Of a stretch of 64,000 nucleotides of DNA, positions 51,591 to 60,547 are shown in pieces. The translations under genes were made by a program, and so were the position numbers. Origin of the DNA: Agromyces cerinus subsp. cerinus (GTDB taxonomy: Bacteria; Actinomycetota; Actinomycetes; Actinomycetales; Microbacteriaceae); NCBI RefSeq assembly GCF_900142065.1, contig NZ_FSRJ01000003.1, positions 372,001 to 436,000 of the forward strand. Direction: 5' to 3'. Each line of letters begins with the position of its first letter. The stretch's first letter is position 1. A model generated the notes under the pieces. It did no database searches and was not told where the DNA came from. It was given only the letters and a program-made list of their open reading frames with translations.

Positions 51591-52397
51591 ATGCCCTTTT
51601 TCGATTCCCCCGTGCGTCTGGCCGTGCAGGTGCAGCCGCAGCACGCCGAGTATCCCGCCATCCGCGACACCGTCCTGCGCCTCGAGGAACTCGGCGTCGA
51701 CGTGGTCTTCAACTGGGACCACTTCTTCCCGCTCACGGGCGACCCCGACGGCCTGCACTTCGAGGCCTGGACCATGCTCGGCGCCTGGGCCGAGCAGACC
51801 GAGCGCATCGAGTTCGGCACGCTCGTGAACTGCAACTCGTACCGCGGTGCCGACCTCCAGGCCGACATGGCGCGCACCCTCGACCACATCAGCGCGAAGG
51901 GCGGCGGCACGGGCCGGTTCATCTTCGGCACCGGGTCGGGCTGGTTCGAGCGCGACTACGACGAGTACGGCTACGAGTTCGGAACGCGCGGCTCGCGCCT
52001 GAACGCGCTCGCCGACGCGCTGCCGCGCATCGAGGCCCGCTGGGCGAAGCTGAACCCCGCGCCGACCCGGCGCATCCCGGTCATGATCGGCGGCAAGGGC
52101 GAGCAGAAGACGCTGCGCATCGTCGCCCGGCACGCCGACATCTGGCACTCCTTCGTCGCGCCCGACGAGCTTCGGCACAAGCTCGACGTGCTCGCCCGAT
52201 GGGGCGACGAGGTCGGACGCGATGTCTCGGAGATCACCGTCTCGAACGAACTCGACCGGGCGGGCCACGACGTCGAGCACGCCGAGGCGCTCTTCGCCGC
52301 CGGCGTGCGACTGTTCACGATCGGCATCGGCGGCCCGGCCTACGACCTCGCCCCGGTGCGGCGCTGGCTCGCCTGGCGCGACGCGAAGAACGGCTGA
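51591..52397 (+). CDS. LLM-class F420-dependent oxidoreductase
   Basis: A 268-residue luciferase-like TIM-barrel protein: VRLAVQVQPQHAEYPAIRDT at the start, LGAWAEQTERIEFGTLVNCN mid-barrel, and IPVMIGGKGEQKTLRIVARH, typical of the F420-dependent subgroup. TAGGGT at 51579-51584 ends six bases before ATG 51591 (leaderless). The substrate is unknown. Confidence 0.86.
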   Translation: MPFFDSPVRLAVQVQPQHAEYPAIRDTVLRLEELGVDVVFNWDHFFPLTGDPDGLHFEAWTMLGAWAEQTERIEFGTLVNCNSYRGADLQADMARTLDHISAKGGGTGRFIFGTGSGWFERDYDEYGYEFGTRGSRLNALADALPRIEARWAKLNPAPTRRIPVMIGGKGEQKTLRIVARHADIWHSFVAPDELRHKLDVLARWGDEVGRDVSEITVSNELDRAGHDVEHAEALFAAGVRLFTIGIGGPAYDLAPVRRWLAWRDAKNG

Positions 52398-52413
52398 GCG
52401 CCAGGGGCGCGAG

Positions 52414-53190
52414 CTACCGGGCCGAGATCGCCCCCTCGACGGGCGGCACCAGCACCGTGAGCGACCCGTCGGGTCGCCATGCCACGTCGATGGTCGCGCC
52501 CGGTTCGCCGTCCACGCCCACGCCGATGCGCAGCCCTTCGGGTGGGAAGCGGCCGTCCTCGGTGCAGGTCGAGCCCGCACCACCCTCGTTCATCACGACG
52601 AGCAGGCAGTAGTCGGAGCCGTCACGGGCCGCGTAGACGGGTACCCCGTCGGCTCGCGTCGCCAGAAGGCGGTACTCGGCGGGCTTCTCGCCGATGGCGT
52701 CCGTCCACGGGTTCGCGGGCGCGTCGGCCGTCGTGGCCGGCCGGTCGAACACCGTCGCCGCGGGGGACTCGGCCGCGACCGGGAAGGATGCGAGGTACTC
52801 GGCCTGCGTTCGCGGGCCCGGGAAGACCGAGCCGACAGCGGCGGCGAGCTCCGCCTGCTGCTCGGCCCCGCGGGCCCCGAGCTGCCACCCGGCGAGCACG
52901 CCCACGACGAGGGCAGCGGTCGCAGCGATGATCACCCGTCGCACTCGGCGGCGGGGGTCGGCGGTGGCGGACTCGTCGGTCTTCGGACCGGCGGCCGGGT
53001 CGGCGCCGTCTGCATCAGGGCCGGCCGTCTCGGCCGCTTCGGCCGCTGCGCCTGCCGAGTCATCGCCTCCGGCCGTCGCCGGCACCTCACGCAACTCGAG
53101 CAACTCGCGGGCGGCATCCTCGCGCTCCTGGTCGCTCGTGCCGGATCCGTACACGATCCGCTCGAGCTCGGCGATGCGATCGGCGGTCAT
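52414..53190 (-). CDS. Single-pass membrane protein, paralog B of a tandem pair
   Basis: A 258-residue protein: a cytosolic helix (DRIAELERIVYGSGTSDQER), an acidic Ala-rich linker, one membrane helix near residue 88 ending GWQLGAR, and an outer domain with a C-rich segment (DYCLLVVMN, GAGSTCTEDGRFPPEGLRIG). The layout resembles anti-sigma-factor-like sensors but no zinc motif is visible. Its ATG overlaps the stop of the preceding paralog (ATGA). Function unknown. Confidence 0.75.
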   Translation of the reverse strand: MTADRIAELERIVYGSGTSDQEREDAARELLELREVPATAGGDDSAGAAAEAAETAGPDADGADPAAGPKTDESATADPRRRVRRVIIAATAALVVGVLAGWQLGARGAEQQAELAAAVGSVFPGPRTQAEYLASFPVAAESPAATVFDRPATTADAPANPWTDAIGEKPAEYRLLATRADGVPVYAARDGSDYCLLVVMNEGGAGSTCTEDGRFPPEGLRIGVGVDGEPGATIDVAWRPDGSLTVLVPPVEGAISAR

Positions 53191-54041
53191 TTCGCGCTCC
53201 CCGCGTCGTCGTCTGCGGCGGCCGGCGACAGTTCCACGGTGCCGTCGGTTCGCCATCGCACGGTCATCGCCGTCGTCTCGCTCGTGACCGCCGTGCGGAG
53301 GCCCTCGCTGTTGACGATGCCGTACGTGGAACAGGCCGGCGCACCGTCGCCGGGGGCGTAGCTCGCGATCAGGCAGACGTCGCCGTCTCGGAGCGCTCCG
53401 ACGACCGTGAGCCCGTCAGGCAGGCTGAGGAGTCGGCGCGCGCTCGACAGGTCGATTCCGTACGTCCGCTCCCAGGCGGGGTCGAGCGCGTCGGATTCGA
53501 CGGCCGGGCGGGCGAGCGCGCCCGGCATCGAGGTCTCGGCGAGTTGCACGGTCGTGGCGGGCACCGCCGTCGCGGCCGGGGCCTCCGGCACCGCCGTCGA
53601 CGCGGTCTCCCTCGGCGCGATCTCGGAACGGGCGCCGAGCTGCCACCCGATGCCCAGGCCGAGCACGAGCGCGACGGCACCGGCCGCGATCGCCCAGCGG
53701 ATGCCGCGGGCATCCGTCGACGGCGCGGGCGGCGCGACGGCCGTCGACGGGTCCGACCCGTCCTCGGGGCGCTCATCGTGCGCCGGCCCGGCCGCGAGGC
53801 CGGTGGCGACGGCCGCGAGCTCGTCGCGCGTCGCCGCGGCATCCGCCGCGGCATCCGCCGCGGCTCGTCGCAGCCGCTCGAGCTCGGCGGCGGCGGCGTA
53901 CCGCTCCGCCTCCGGGGCGTCGGCGCCGAACGCGAGGCGCTGCAGTCGGCTGATGCGCGCGGCGGCGTCGGCGGTGGCATCCGCCGCTGCGGCATCGAGA
54001 ACGGGGAAGTCGGCGCCGGATCGGTCGTCCACGTCAGTCAT
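53187..54041 (-). CDS. Single-pass membrane protein, paralog A of a tandem pair
   Basis: A 284-residue protein with the same order as its downstream neighbour: cytosolic helix with ARISRLQRLAFGADAPEAER, Ala-rich linker, membrane helix ending GWQLGAR near residue 140, and an outer domain with paired cysteines (DVCLIASYA, APACSTYGIVNSEGLRTAV). The shared GWQLGAR and the C-terminal match show a duplication. ATG 54041 has GGAG upstream; ATG 54104 is in frame. Confidence 0.75.
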   Translation of the reverse strand: MTDVDDRSGADFPVLDAAAADATADAAARISRLQRLAFGADAPEAERYAAAAELERLRRAAADAAADAAATRDELAAVATGLAAGPAHDERPEDGSDPSTAVAPPAPSTDARGIRWAIAAGAVALVLGLGIGWQLGARSEIAPRETASTAVPEAPAATAVPATTVQLAETSMPGALARPAVESDALDPAWERTYGIDLSSARRLLSLPDGLTVVGALRDGDVCLIASYAPGDGAPACSTYGIVNSEGLRTAVTSETTAMTVRWRTDGTVELSPAAADDDAGSAK

Positions 54042-54269
54042 GCCGGTCTCCGTCGCTCCGCCCCGGGGGCGTCTGGTCGCGCGAGTCCGGGTCGATTTCA
54101 GCATGCCTCAGGGGCGCGCCGTCGGCAACCGAACGCGGACACGCGTCAGACGCGCCGTCCTCTCGCTCGTTCACGCACAGATACCGCGCGGCAGTGTCGA
54201 ACCCGCACGATAATTGCGCAGCACGCCGCCAACCGCGCCGCGATTGCCCGCACACTTGAAGCAGGCGAC

Positions 54270-54301
54270 CCGACGGCGGCGAACCCGAACGCCGCCGTCG
54301 G
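54270..54301 (+). other. Leader hairpin 1
   Basis: CCGACGGCGGCG (54270-54281) and its exact complement (54290-54301) form a 12-bp stem with loop AACCCGAA. Confidence 0.65.
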
Positions 54302-54339
54302 ACTCGCGAACAGCGGGTCGGTGCGCCGGCGATGCACTG

Positions 54340-54377
54340 AGAGCGGATGCCGCAGGCCCCCAAGCGGCATCCGCTCT
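54340..54377 (+). terminator. Leader hairpin 2, terminator or ribosome-site control
   Basis: AGAGCGGATGCCGC (54340-54353) and its exact complement (54364-54377) form a 14-bp stem with a 10-base loop, followed by CCTCTTCGAAGGAGCGAG and the start codon. As a terminator it would sit inside the leader; as a fixed stem it would place the ribosome site immediately 3' of a duplex. Confidence 0.6.
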
Positions 54378-54395
54378 CCTCTTCGAAGGAGCGAG

Positions 54396-55280
54396 ATGTC
54401 GACGATGATCGCAACCGGCGGCCAGCCCTCCGAGCGCCCCGCCGAACAGGCCGTCGTGCGCCCGGAGCGCCGGCCCACCGCTCGCACCGTGCTCATGTGT
54501 CGCCCCGAGCACTTCACGGTCGTCTACCGCATCAACCCCTGGATGAATCCGGCCGATCCGACCGACACGGGCCTCGCGCTCGCGCAGTGGCAGGTGCTGC
54601 ACGACACGTTCATCGGCCTCGGCTACGACGTGCACCTCATCGACCCCATCTCGGGCCTGCCCGACATGGTCTACGCCGCGAACGGCGGCTTCGTGATCGA
54701 CGGCATCGCGTACGGCGCGAAGTTCACCTACCCCGAACGCCAGCCCGAGGGCCCGGCCTACATGGAGTGGTTCCGCGAAGCGGGGTTCGACGTGCGCGAG
54801 CCGGTGGAGATCAACGAGGGCGAGGGCGACTTCCTGCTCGTCGGCGACGCGATCCTCGCGGGCACCGGGTTCCGCAGCGACTCGCGCTCGCACGAGGAGC
54901 TTGCCGCCGTCTTCGGCCGCGAGGTCGTGACGCTGCGCCTCGTGAACCCGAGCTTCTACCACCTCGACACCGCGGTCGCCGTGCTCGACCCGACCCCCGG
55001 CCAGGAGCACATCGCCTACCTGCCGAGCGCGTTCGACGAGGCATCCGTCGCCCTGCTGCAGGTGCGCTTCCCCGACGCGATCATCGTGAACGAGACGGAT
55101 GCCGCGGTGCTCGGCCTCAACTCGTTCAGTGACGGCTTCAACGTGGTCATCGCTTCGCGGGCGACCGACTTCGAACGACAACTCCGTGAACACGGATACC
55201 ACCCGATCGGCGTCGACCTCTCCGAGCTGCTGCTCGGCGGGGGCGGCGTCAAGTGCTGCACCCTGGAGCTGCGCCGATGA
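54396..55280 (+). CDS. Dimethylargininase (DDAH)/arginine dihydrolase-like amidinohydrolase
   Basis: A 294-residue guanidino-group-modifying enzyme. The pentein-fold marks are present: LMCRPEHFTVVYRINPWMN, MVYAANGGFVIDG, GEGDFLLVG, the catalytic His189 in FYHLDTAV and the C-terminal nucleophile region GVKCCTLELRR (Cys287/Cys288). Classic DDAH makes citrulline from methylarginines. Here the next, overlapping gene is ornithine aminotransferase, which uses ornithine rather than citrulline, so an arginine dihydrolase (arginine to ornithine, CO2 and ammonia) may fit better; that is inference. ATG 54396 follows GAAGGA. Confidence 0.82.
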   Translation: MSTMIATGGQPSERPAEQAVVRPERRPTARTVLMCRPEHFTVVYRINPWMNPADPTDTGLALAQWQVLHDTFIGLGYDVHLIDPISGLPDMVYAANGGFVIDGIAYGAKFTYPERQPEGPAYMEWFREAGFDVREPVEINEGEGDFLLVGDAILAGTGFRSDSRSHEELAAVFGREVVTLRLVNPSFYHLDTAVAVLDPTPGQEHIAYLPSAFDEASVALLQVRFPDAIIVNETDAAVLGLNSFSDGFNVVIASRATDFERQLREHGYHPIGVDLSELLLGGGGVKCCTLELRR

Positions 55281-56548
55281 ACACCTCGACCCTTCGACAA
55301 GCTCAGGGCACAGGTCAAGCTCAGGGCACAGGCGAGGCGACCGTTGCGGCGATCGCCCTCGAAGACGAGCACGCCGCCCACAACTACCACCCGCTGCCGG
55401 TCGTCGTCGCCTCGGGCGAGGGCGCCTGGGTGACGGATGTCGAGGGGCGGCGCTACCTCGACTGCCTCGCCGCCTACTCGGCCGTGAACTTCGGCCACGG
55501 CAACCCGCGTCTCGTCGAGGCCGCCCGCGAGCAGCTCGGCCGCATCACGCTCACGAGCCGCGCGTTCCACAACGACCGGCTCGGCTCGTTCGTCACCGAA
55601 CTCGCCGCGCTCTGCGGCAAAGACGTGGTGCTGCCCATGAACACGGGCGCCGAGGCCGTCGAGTCGGCAATCAAGGTGGCGCGCGCCTGGGGGTACCGGG
55701 TGAAGGGCGTCGCGGCCGATTCCGCGAACATCGTCGTGATGGCCGGAAACTTCCATGGCCGCACGACCACGATCATCTCGTTCAGCGACGACCCCGATGC
55801 CCGTGACGACTTCGGGCCGTACACGCCGGGCTTCCGCACCGTGCCGTACGGCGACGCCGATGCGGTCGCCGCCGCGATCGACGAGAACACCGTCGCGGTG
55901 CTCGTCGAGCCGATCCAGGGGGAGGCCGGCATCGTCGTGCCGCCGGCCGACTTCCTGCCGGCCCTGCGGGCGCTCTGCACCGAGCGCCGCGTGCTGCTCG
56001 TCGCCGACGAGATCCAGTCGGGGCTCGGCCGGGTGGGGGCCACGTTCGCGTGCGACCTCGTCGGCGTCGTACCCGACCTCTACCTGCTCGGCAAGGCGCT
56101 CGGCGGCGGCATCGTGCCGGTCTCGGCGGTCGTCGGCGACCGCGAGGTGCTCGGGGTGCTCCGCCCCGGCGAGCATGGATCGACCTTCGGGGGCAATCCG
56201 CTCGCGGCATCCGTGGGTCTCGAAGTCGTGCGCATGCTCGCGAGCGGTCAGCCGCAGGAGCGTGCGCGCGAGCTCGGCGAGCACCTGCAGTCGCGTCTGC
56301 GCTCGCTCGTCGGCCGCGGCGTCGTGGAGGTGCGGGGAGCCGGCCTCTGGGCCGGCATCGACATCGACCCCGCGCTCGCGACCGGTCGCGAGGCCTGCGA
56401 GGCGCTCATGCGCCGCGGGGTGCTCGCGAAGGACACGCACGGCTCGACGATCCGCCTGGCACCGCCGATCGTCGTCGAGCGGGACGACCTCGACTGGGCG
56501 GTCGACCAGCTCGCCGAGGTGCTCGAGGAGTTCGCAGCACGGTCGTGA
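55277..56548 (+). CDS. rocD: Ornithine aminotransferase RocD
   Basis: A 423-residue class III PLP aminotransferase converting ornithine to glutamate-5-semialdehyde. NYHPLPVVVASGEGAWVTDV and FHNDRLGSFV are typical of ornithine aminotransferases; the PLP lysine is Lys273 in LLGKALGGG, preceded by LVADEIQSGLGR. ATG 55277 overlaps the previous stop. The first 20 residues are an unusual LRQAQGTGQAQGTG run produced by two copies of a dispersed repeat; the conserved protein starts at about residue 25. Its product would feed the PutA P5C dehydrogenase encoded at 42.8 kb. Confidence 0.92.
   Translation: MNTSTLRQAQGTGQAQGTGEATVAAIALEDEHAAHNYHPLPVVVASGEGAWVTDVEGRRYLDCLAAYSAVNFGHGNPRLVEAAREQLGRITLTSRAFHNDRLGSFVTELAALCGKDVVLPMNTGAEAVESAIKVARAWGYRVKGVAADSANIVVMAGNFHGRTTTIISFSDDPDARDDFGPYTPGFRTVPYGDADAVAAAIDENTVAVLVEPIQGEAGIVVPPADFLPALRALCTERRVLLVADEIQSGLGRVGATFACDLVGVVPDLYLLGKALGGGIVPVSAVVGDREVLGVLRPGEHGSTFGGNPLAASVGLEVVRMLASGQPQERARELGEHLQSRLRSLVGRGVVEVRGAGLWAGIDIDPALATGREACEALMRRGVLAKDTHGSTIRLAPPIVVERDDLDWAVDQLAEVLEEFAARS
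55292..55332 (+). repeat. Duplicated dispersed repeat in the rocD N-terminus
   Basis: CTTCGACAAGCTCAGGGCAC is followed by a second TCAAGCTCAGGGCACAGG, an 18-base direct repeat of CAAGCTCAGGGCACAGG. Both lie in frame and code for QAQGTG twice. Confidence 0.78.
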
Positions 56549-56579
56549 ACGATTTCACCGTCCGGCCCGTGCGGTGGGA

Positions 56580-57188
56580 GTGTGGTCTCGACATCGATCG
56601 ACCGGCTCCGGAGGTGCGCTCATCACCCGCTTGCGACTCGTTCGCCATGGCCAGACGGACTGGAATGCGCAGGGCCTCATCCAGGGCCGACAGGACATCC
56701 CGCTCAACGACGTCGGGCGGGAGCAGGCGTCGGAGGCGGCGGGGCGGCTCGTCGGCCTCCGGTACTCGGCCGTCGTGAGCAGCCCGTTGTCCCGAGCCGC
56801 CGAGACGGCGCGCATCATCGCCGCCGAGCTCGGCCTCGCGAGCGTCGAGTTCGAGGCGGACCTCGTCGAACAGGAGCTCGGCGCGGCGGAGGGCACGCCC
56901 TGGGCGGAGCTGGCGGAGGCCTTTCCCGGCGGGGCGATTCCCGGCATCGAGCCGCACGCGCGCCTGATCGAGCGTGCCGCTGCTGCGCTGGAGCGCATCG
57001 GGCGCCTCCACGATCCCGGGAACGTGGTCGTCGTGAGCCACGGCGCCCTGATCAACGCGATCACCGCCCACGCCGCTCGAACTCGGGATCAGCGCCCGGG
57101 CCCTGTGGCCAACGGATCCATCAGCGAGATCGAGGTGCTCGACGGCCGCATCGAGCTCGTGCCCGAGTTGATCGCCGGATCGAGCTGA
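56580..57188 (+). CDS. Histidine phosphatase (phosphoglycerate-mutase superfamily)
   Basis: A protein of up to 202 residues. RLRLVRHGQTDWNAQGLIQG carries the catalytic RHG histidine; SSPLSRAAETARII and VVVSHGALINAIT carry the other phosphate-pocket residues. The start is uncertain. Family members begin immediately before this motif, at ATC 56622 here, which has GGAGG at 56610-56614 with perfect spacing, but ATC is a very rare start. GTG 56580 and TTG 56631 are the conventional choices; I use GTG 56580, which lacks a good ribosome site. The substrate is unknown. Confidence 0.8.
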   Translation: MWSRHRSTGSGGALITRLRLVRHGQTDWNAQGLIQGRQDIPLNDVGREQASEAAGRLVGLRYSAVVSSPLSRAAETARIIAAELGLASVEFEADLVEQELGAAEGTPWAELAEAFPGGAIPGIEPHARLIERAAAALERIGRLHDPGNVVVVSHGALINAITAHAARTRDQRPGPVANGSISEIEVLDGRIELVPELIAGSS

Positions 57189-57228
57189 CGCGTGCGGTTC
57201 GCTCGTGCCGGACTCCGTTCGCGATGGC

Positions 57229-57969
57229 TCAACGACCGGTGACGCGGATCGCCCCGTTCGAGGTGGCGAGGTCGAGCGTGAACTCGCCGTCGGAGTCCTC
57301 GTCGATGTCGACGTCGACCGAGCCGTTCGACGTGTCGGTCGTGACGCGGTAGCCCGCGCCGCCGGTCGGCACGGCCAGGTCGATCGCGCCGTTGGAGGTG
57401 CGCGCGTCGACGTCCTGAGGAGCGTCGAGCCGCAGCTCGATCGCGCCGTTCGAGGTCGACGCCCGCACGCCGGTGCCGGCGAGGCCCAGACCCTCGATGC
57501 GCCCGTTGCTCGTCTCGACCTCGACCGCGCCGGCCACGTCGTCGAGTTCGATGCCGCCGTTGTTCGTCGAGACGTCGACCTCGCCCACCTTCGTGAGCTC
57601 GATCGCGCCGTTCGAGGTGGCCCCGCGCACGTCGACGCCGGTCGGCAGTGCGATCGAGTAGTCGACCGTGCAATTGTGGCCGCAGCCGCTGAGCACGAGC
57701 ACGCCGCCGTCGACCTCGAACGTCGACCCGACCTCGCGGTCCCCGTGGTACGAGACCGTGCGCGAGACCTCGACCTCCGTGGCGTCGTCGTCGCCGCGCA
57801 CGGTGACGCTGCCCGCGGGCTGGTCGATCTCGATCGTGTGCACCTGGTCGTCGAGGGTGGCATCGTCGCTGAACCGCTCGGGCGGCGTGAGCAGGCCGCA
57901 TCCGCTCAGGAGCAATGCCGCCGCCGCAGTGACGGCGCCGATCGCGATCGTGCGTGCTGTGCGAGTCAT
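57229..57969 (-). CDS. DUF4097-type beta-repeat lipoprotein
   Basis: A 246-residue lipoprotein: signal peptide with lipobox LSGC (Cys24), then a right-handed beta-solenoid built from repeats centred on TSNGAIEL/TSNGRIEG/TSNGAIDL/TSNGSVDV, about 18-20 residues apart. Such DUF4097 proteins are surface-anchored and often near stress-response genes; their role is unknown. ATG 57969. Confidence 0.84.
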   Translation of the reverse strand: MTRTARTIAIGAVTAAAALLLSGCGLLTPPERFSDDATLDDQVHTIEIDQPAGSVTVRGDDDATEVEVSRTVSYHGDREVGSTFEVDGGVLVLSGCGHNCTVDYSIALPTGVDVRGATSNGAIELTKVGEVDVSTNNGGIELDDVAGAVEVETSNGRIEGLGLAGTGVRASTSNGAIELRLDAPQDVDARTSNGAIDLAVPTGGAGYRVTTDTSNGSVDVDIDEDSDGEFTLDLATSNGAIRVTGR

Positions 57970-58020
57970 GATTCCCCCTCGGGCGTTTCTCGCGCCCCGT
58001 CTGCGACCCTAACGAGGTCG

Positions 58021-58059
58021 GTGCCGCGCCCGCACGGGGGCATGCCCCCGGTTCGGCAC
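58021..58059 (-). terminator. Nested stem after the alpha/beta hydrolase gene
   Basis: GTGCCG (58021-58026) and CGGCAC (58054-58059) enclose the palindrome GGGGGCATGCCCCC (58036-58049). The structure lies 14 bases beyond the minus-strand hydrolase stop and just upstream of the DUF4097 gene. Confidence 0.6.
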
Positions 58060-58072
58060 CGGGCCCGCGGCC

Positions 58073-58951
<879 letters not shown>

Positions 58952-59006
58952 TCAGTCCACCACCGCCGATCGGGCGCTGCAAGCGGTTCCGCTAGGGTTA
59001 ACCTCC

Positions 59007-60485
59007 ATGGGCAGTGTCACCGAGCCGGTCTCGGAGCCGAGCGAAATCAAGCGCGACCGAGGGTTCTTCGGTCAGCCGCGGTCGCTCGCCAACATCTTCG
59101 GCGTCGAGATGTGGGAGCGGTTCAGCTTCTACGGCATGCAGGGGATCCTGCTGATCTACCTGTACTACTCGGTGGCCGAGGGCGGCCTCGGCATGGAGGA
59201 GACCGCAGCCGCCGGCATCGTCGGCGCCTACGGCGGCGGGGTCTACCTCTCGACGATCCTCGGAGCCTGGCTCGCCGACCGCGTGCTCGGCAGCGAGAAG
59301 GTGCTCTTCTTCAGCGCCATCGTCATCATGGCCGGCCACATCGCGCTCGCGCTGCTTCCCGGGTTCTTCGGCGTCGGGGTCGGCCTGGTCCTCGTGGCCT
59401 TCGGCTCGGGCGGGCTCAAGGCGAACGCGACGAGCGTCGTCGGCACGCTCTACTCCGAGCACGACCCGCGCCGTGACGCGGGCTTCTCGATCTTCTACCT
59501 CGGCATCAACCTCGGCGCCTTCTTCGGCCCGATCCTCACCGGCCTGCTGGCGTCGACGCTCGGCTTCCACTGGGGCTTCGCGCTCGCCGCGGTGGGCATG
59601 GCGATCGGTCTCACCCAGTACTCGTTCGGGCGCAAGCGCCTTCCGGCCGAGGCATCCGTCGTGCCGAACCCGCTGCCCCGCGACCGCCTCGGCCTCGTGA
59701 TCGGCATCGCCGTGGCGGCCGTGGCGGCCGTCGTCGTGCTCGTCATGACCGGCCTCATCACCGCGACGAACCTCGTCACGTGGGTCATCGCCTCCGTGAT
59801 CGTGGCCGCCGTGTCGTACTTCGCGGTGATCCTCTCGAGCAAGCGCATCACGACCGTCGAGCGCAGCCGCGTGTTCGGCTTCATCCCGCTGTTCGTGGCG
59901 AGCGTCGCCTTCTGGTCGCTGTACCAGCAGCAGTTCACGGTGCTCACGATCTACTCCGACAAGCAGCTGAACCGCGATCTCTTCGGCTGGGAGATGCCCG
60001 TCTCGTGGGTGCAGTCGATCAACCCGATCTTCATCATCATCCTGTCGGGCGTCTTCGCGGCGATCTGGACCAAACTCGGCGACCGCCAGCCCTCGACGCC
60101 GATCAAGTTCGCGCTCGGCACGGCGATCATGGGTGTCGCGTTCCTGCTCTTCATCCCGTTCGCCGGCGGTGCGCCGAACTCGACGCCGCTGCTCGCGATC
60201 ATCGGCATCCTGTTCATCTTCACCGTGGCCGAGCTGCTGCTCTCGCCGGTCGGGCTCTCGGTGACGACGAAGCTCGCACCGAAGGTGTTCCACACGCAGA
60301 TGGTGGCCCTGTTCTTCCTGTCGGTCTCGCTCGGCACGGCCATCTCGGGCCAGCTCGCGACGTTCTACTCGGCCGACAACGAGGTGGTCTACTTCGGCGT
60401 GCTCGGCGGCATCGCGATCGTGCTCGGCATCGCGCTCGCGGTGGGCAGCCGCGGCGTGCTGAAGCTCATGGCCGGCGTGCGCTGA
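59007..60485 (+). CDS. POT-family proton-coupled peptide transporter
   Basis: A 492-residue transporter with 14 helices. The ExxERF motif EMWERFSFYG is at 34-43, followed by the GAYGGGVYLSTILGAWLADR sequence of the POT family. It imports di- and tripeptides with protons. TAGGGT at 58993-58998 ends eight bases before ATG 59007, with no ribosome site, so the mRNA is leaderless. Confidence 0.9.
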   Translation: MGSVTEPVSEPSEIKRDRGFFGQPRSLANIFGVEMWERFSFYGMQGILLIYLYYSVAEGGLGMEETAAAGIVGAYGGGVYLSTILGAWLADRVLGSEKVLFFSAIVIMAGHIALALLPGFFGVGVGLVLVAFGSGGLKANATSVVGTLYSEHDPRRDAGFSIFYLGINLGAFFGPILTGLLASTLGFHWGFALAAVGMAIGLTQYSFGRKRLPAEASVVPNPLPRDRLGLVIGIAVAAVAAVVVLVMTGLITATNLVTWVIASVIVAAVSYFAVILSSKRITTVERSRVFGFIPLFVASVAFWSLYQQQFTVLTIYSDKQLNRDLFGWEMPVSWVQSINPIFIIILSGVFAAIWTKLGDRQPSTPIKFALGTAIMGVAFLLFIPFAGGAPNSTPLLAIIGILFIFTVAELLLSPVGLSVTTKLAPKVFHTQMVALFFLSVSLGTAISGQLATFYSADNEVVYFGVLGGIAIVLGIALAVGSRGVLKLMAGVR

Positions 60486-60547
60486 GCACCCGCGCCACTG
60501 TCGGCCGCTGACACGAGCGCGAGCCGCGGGCGACTACGATTCGAATG

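Larger units (their letters stand above)
54042..54395 (+). other. Gene-free leader region ahead of the arginine/ornithine operon
   Basis: This 354-base gap is divergent on its left (paralog A) and leads into the DDAH-like gene. It has no convincing gene. GATAAT at 54209-54214 could be a -10 box, with no clear -35. Downstream, two strong hairpins (54270-54301 and 54340-54377) fill most of what would be a 180-base 5' leader, the second ending seven bases before the GAAGGA ribosome site. This suggests RNA-level control. Confidence 0.5.

Noticed and set aside
54396..55280. Classic arginine deiminase of the ADI pathway
   Set aside because: Too short (about 400 expected), and no carbamate kinase or ornithine carbamoyltransferase nearby.
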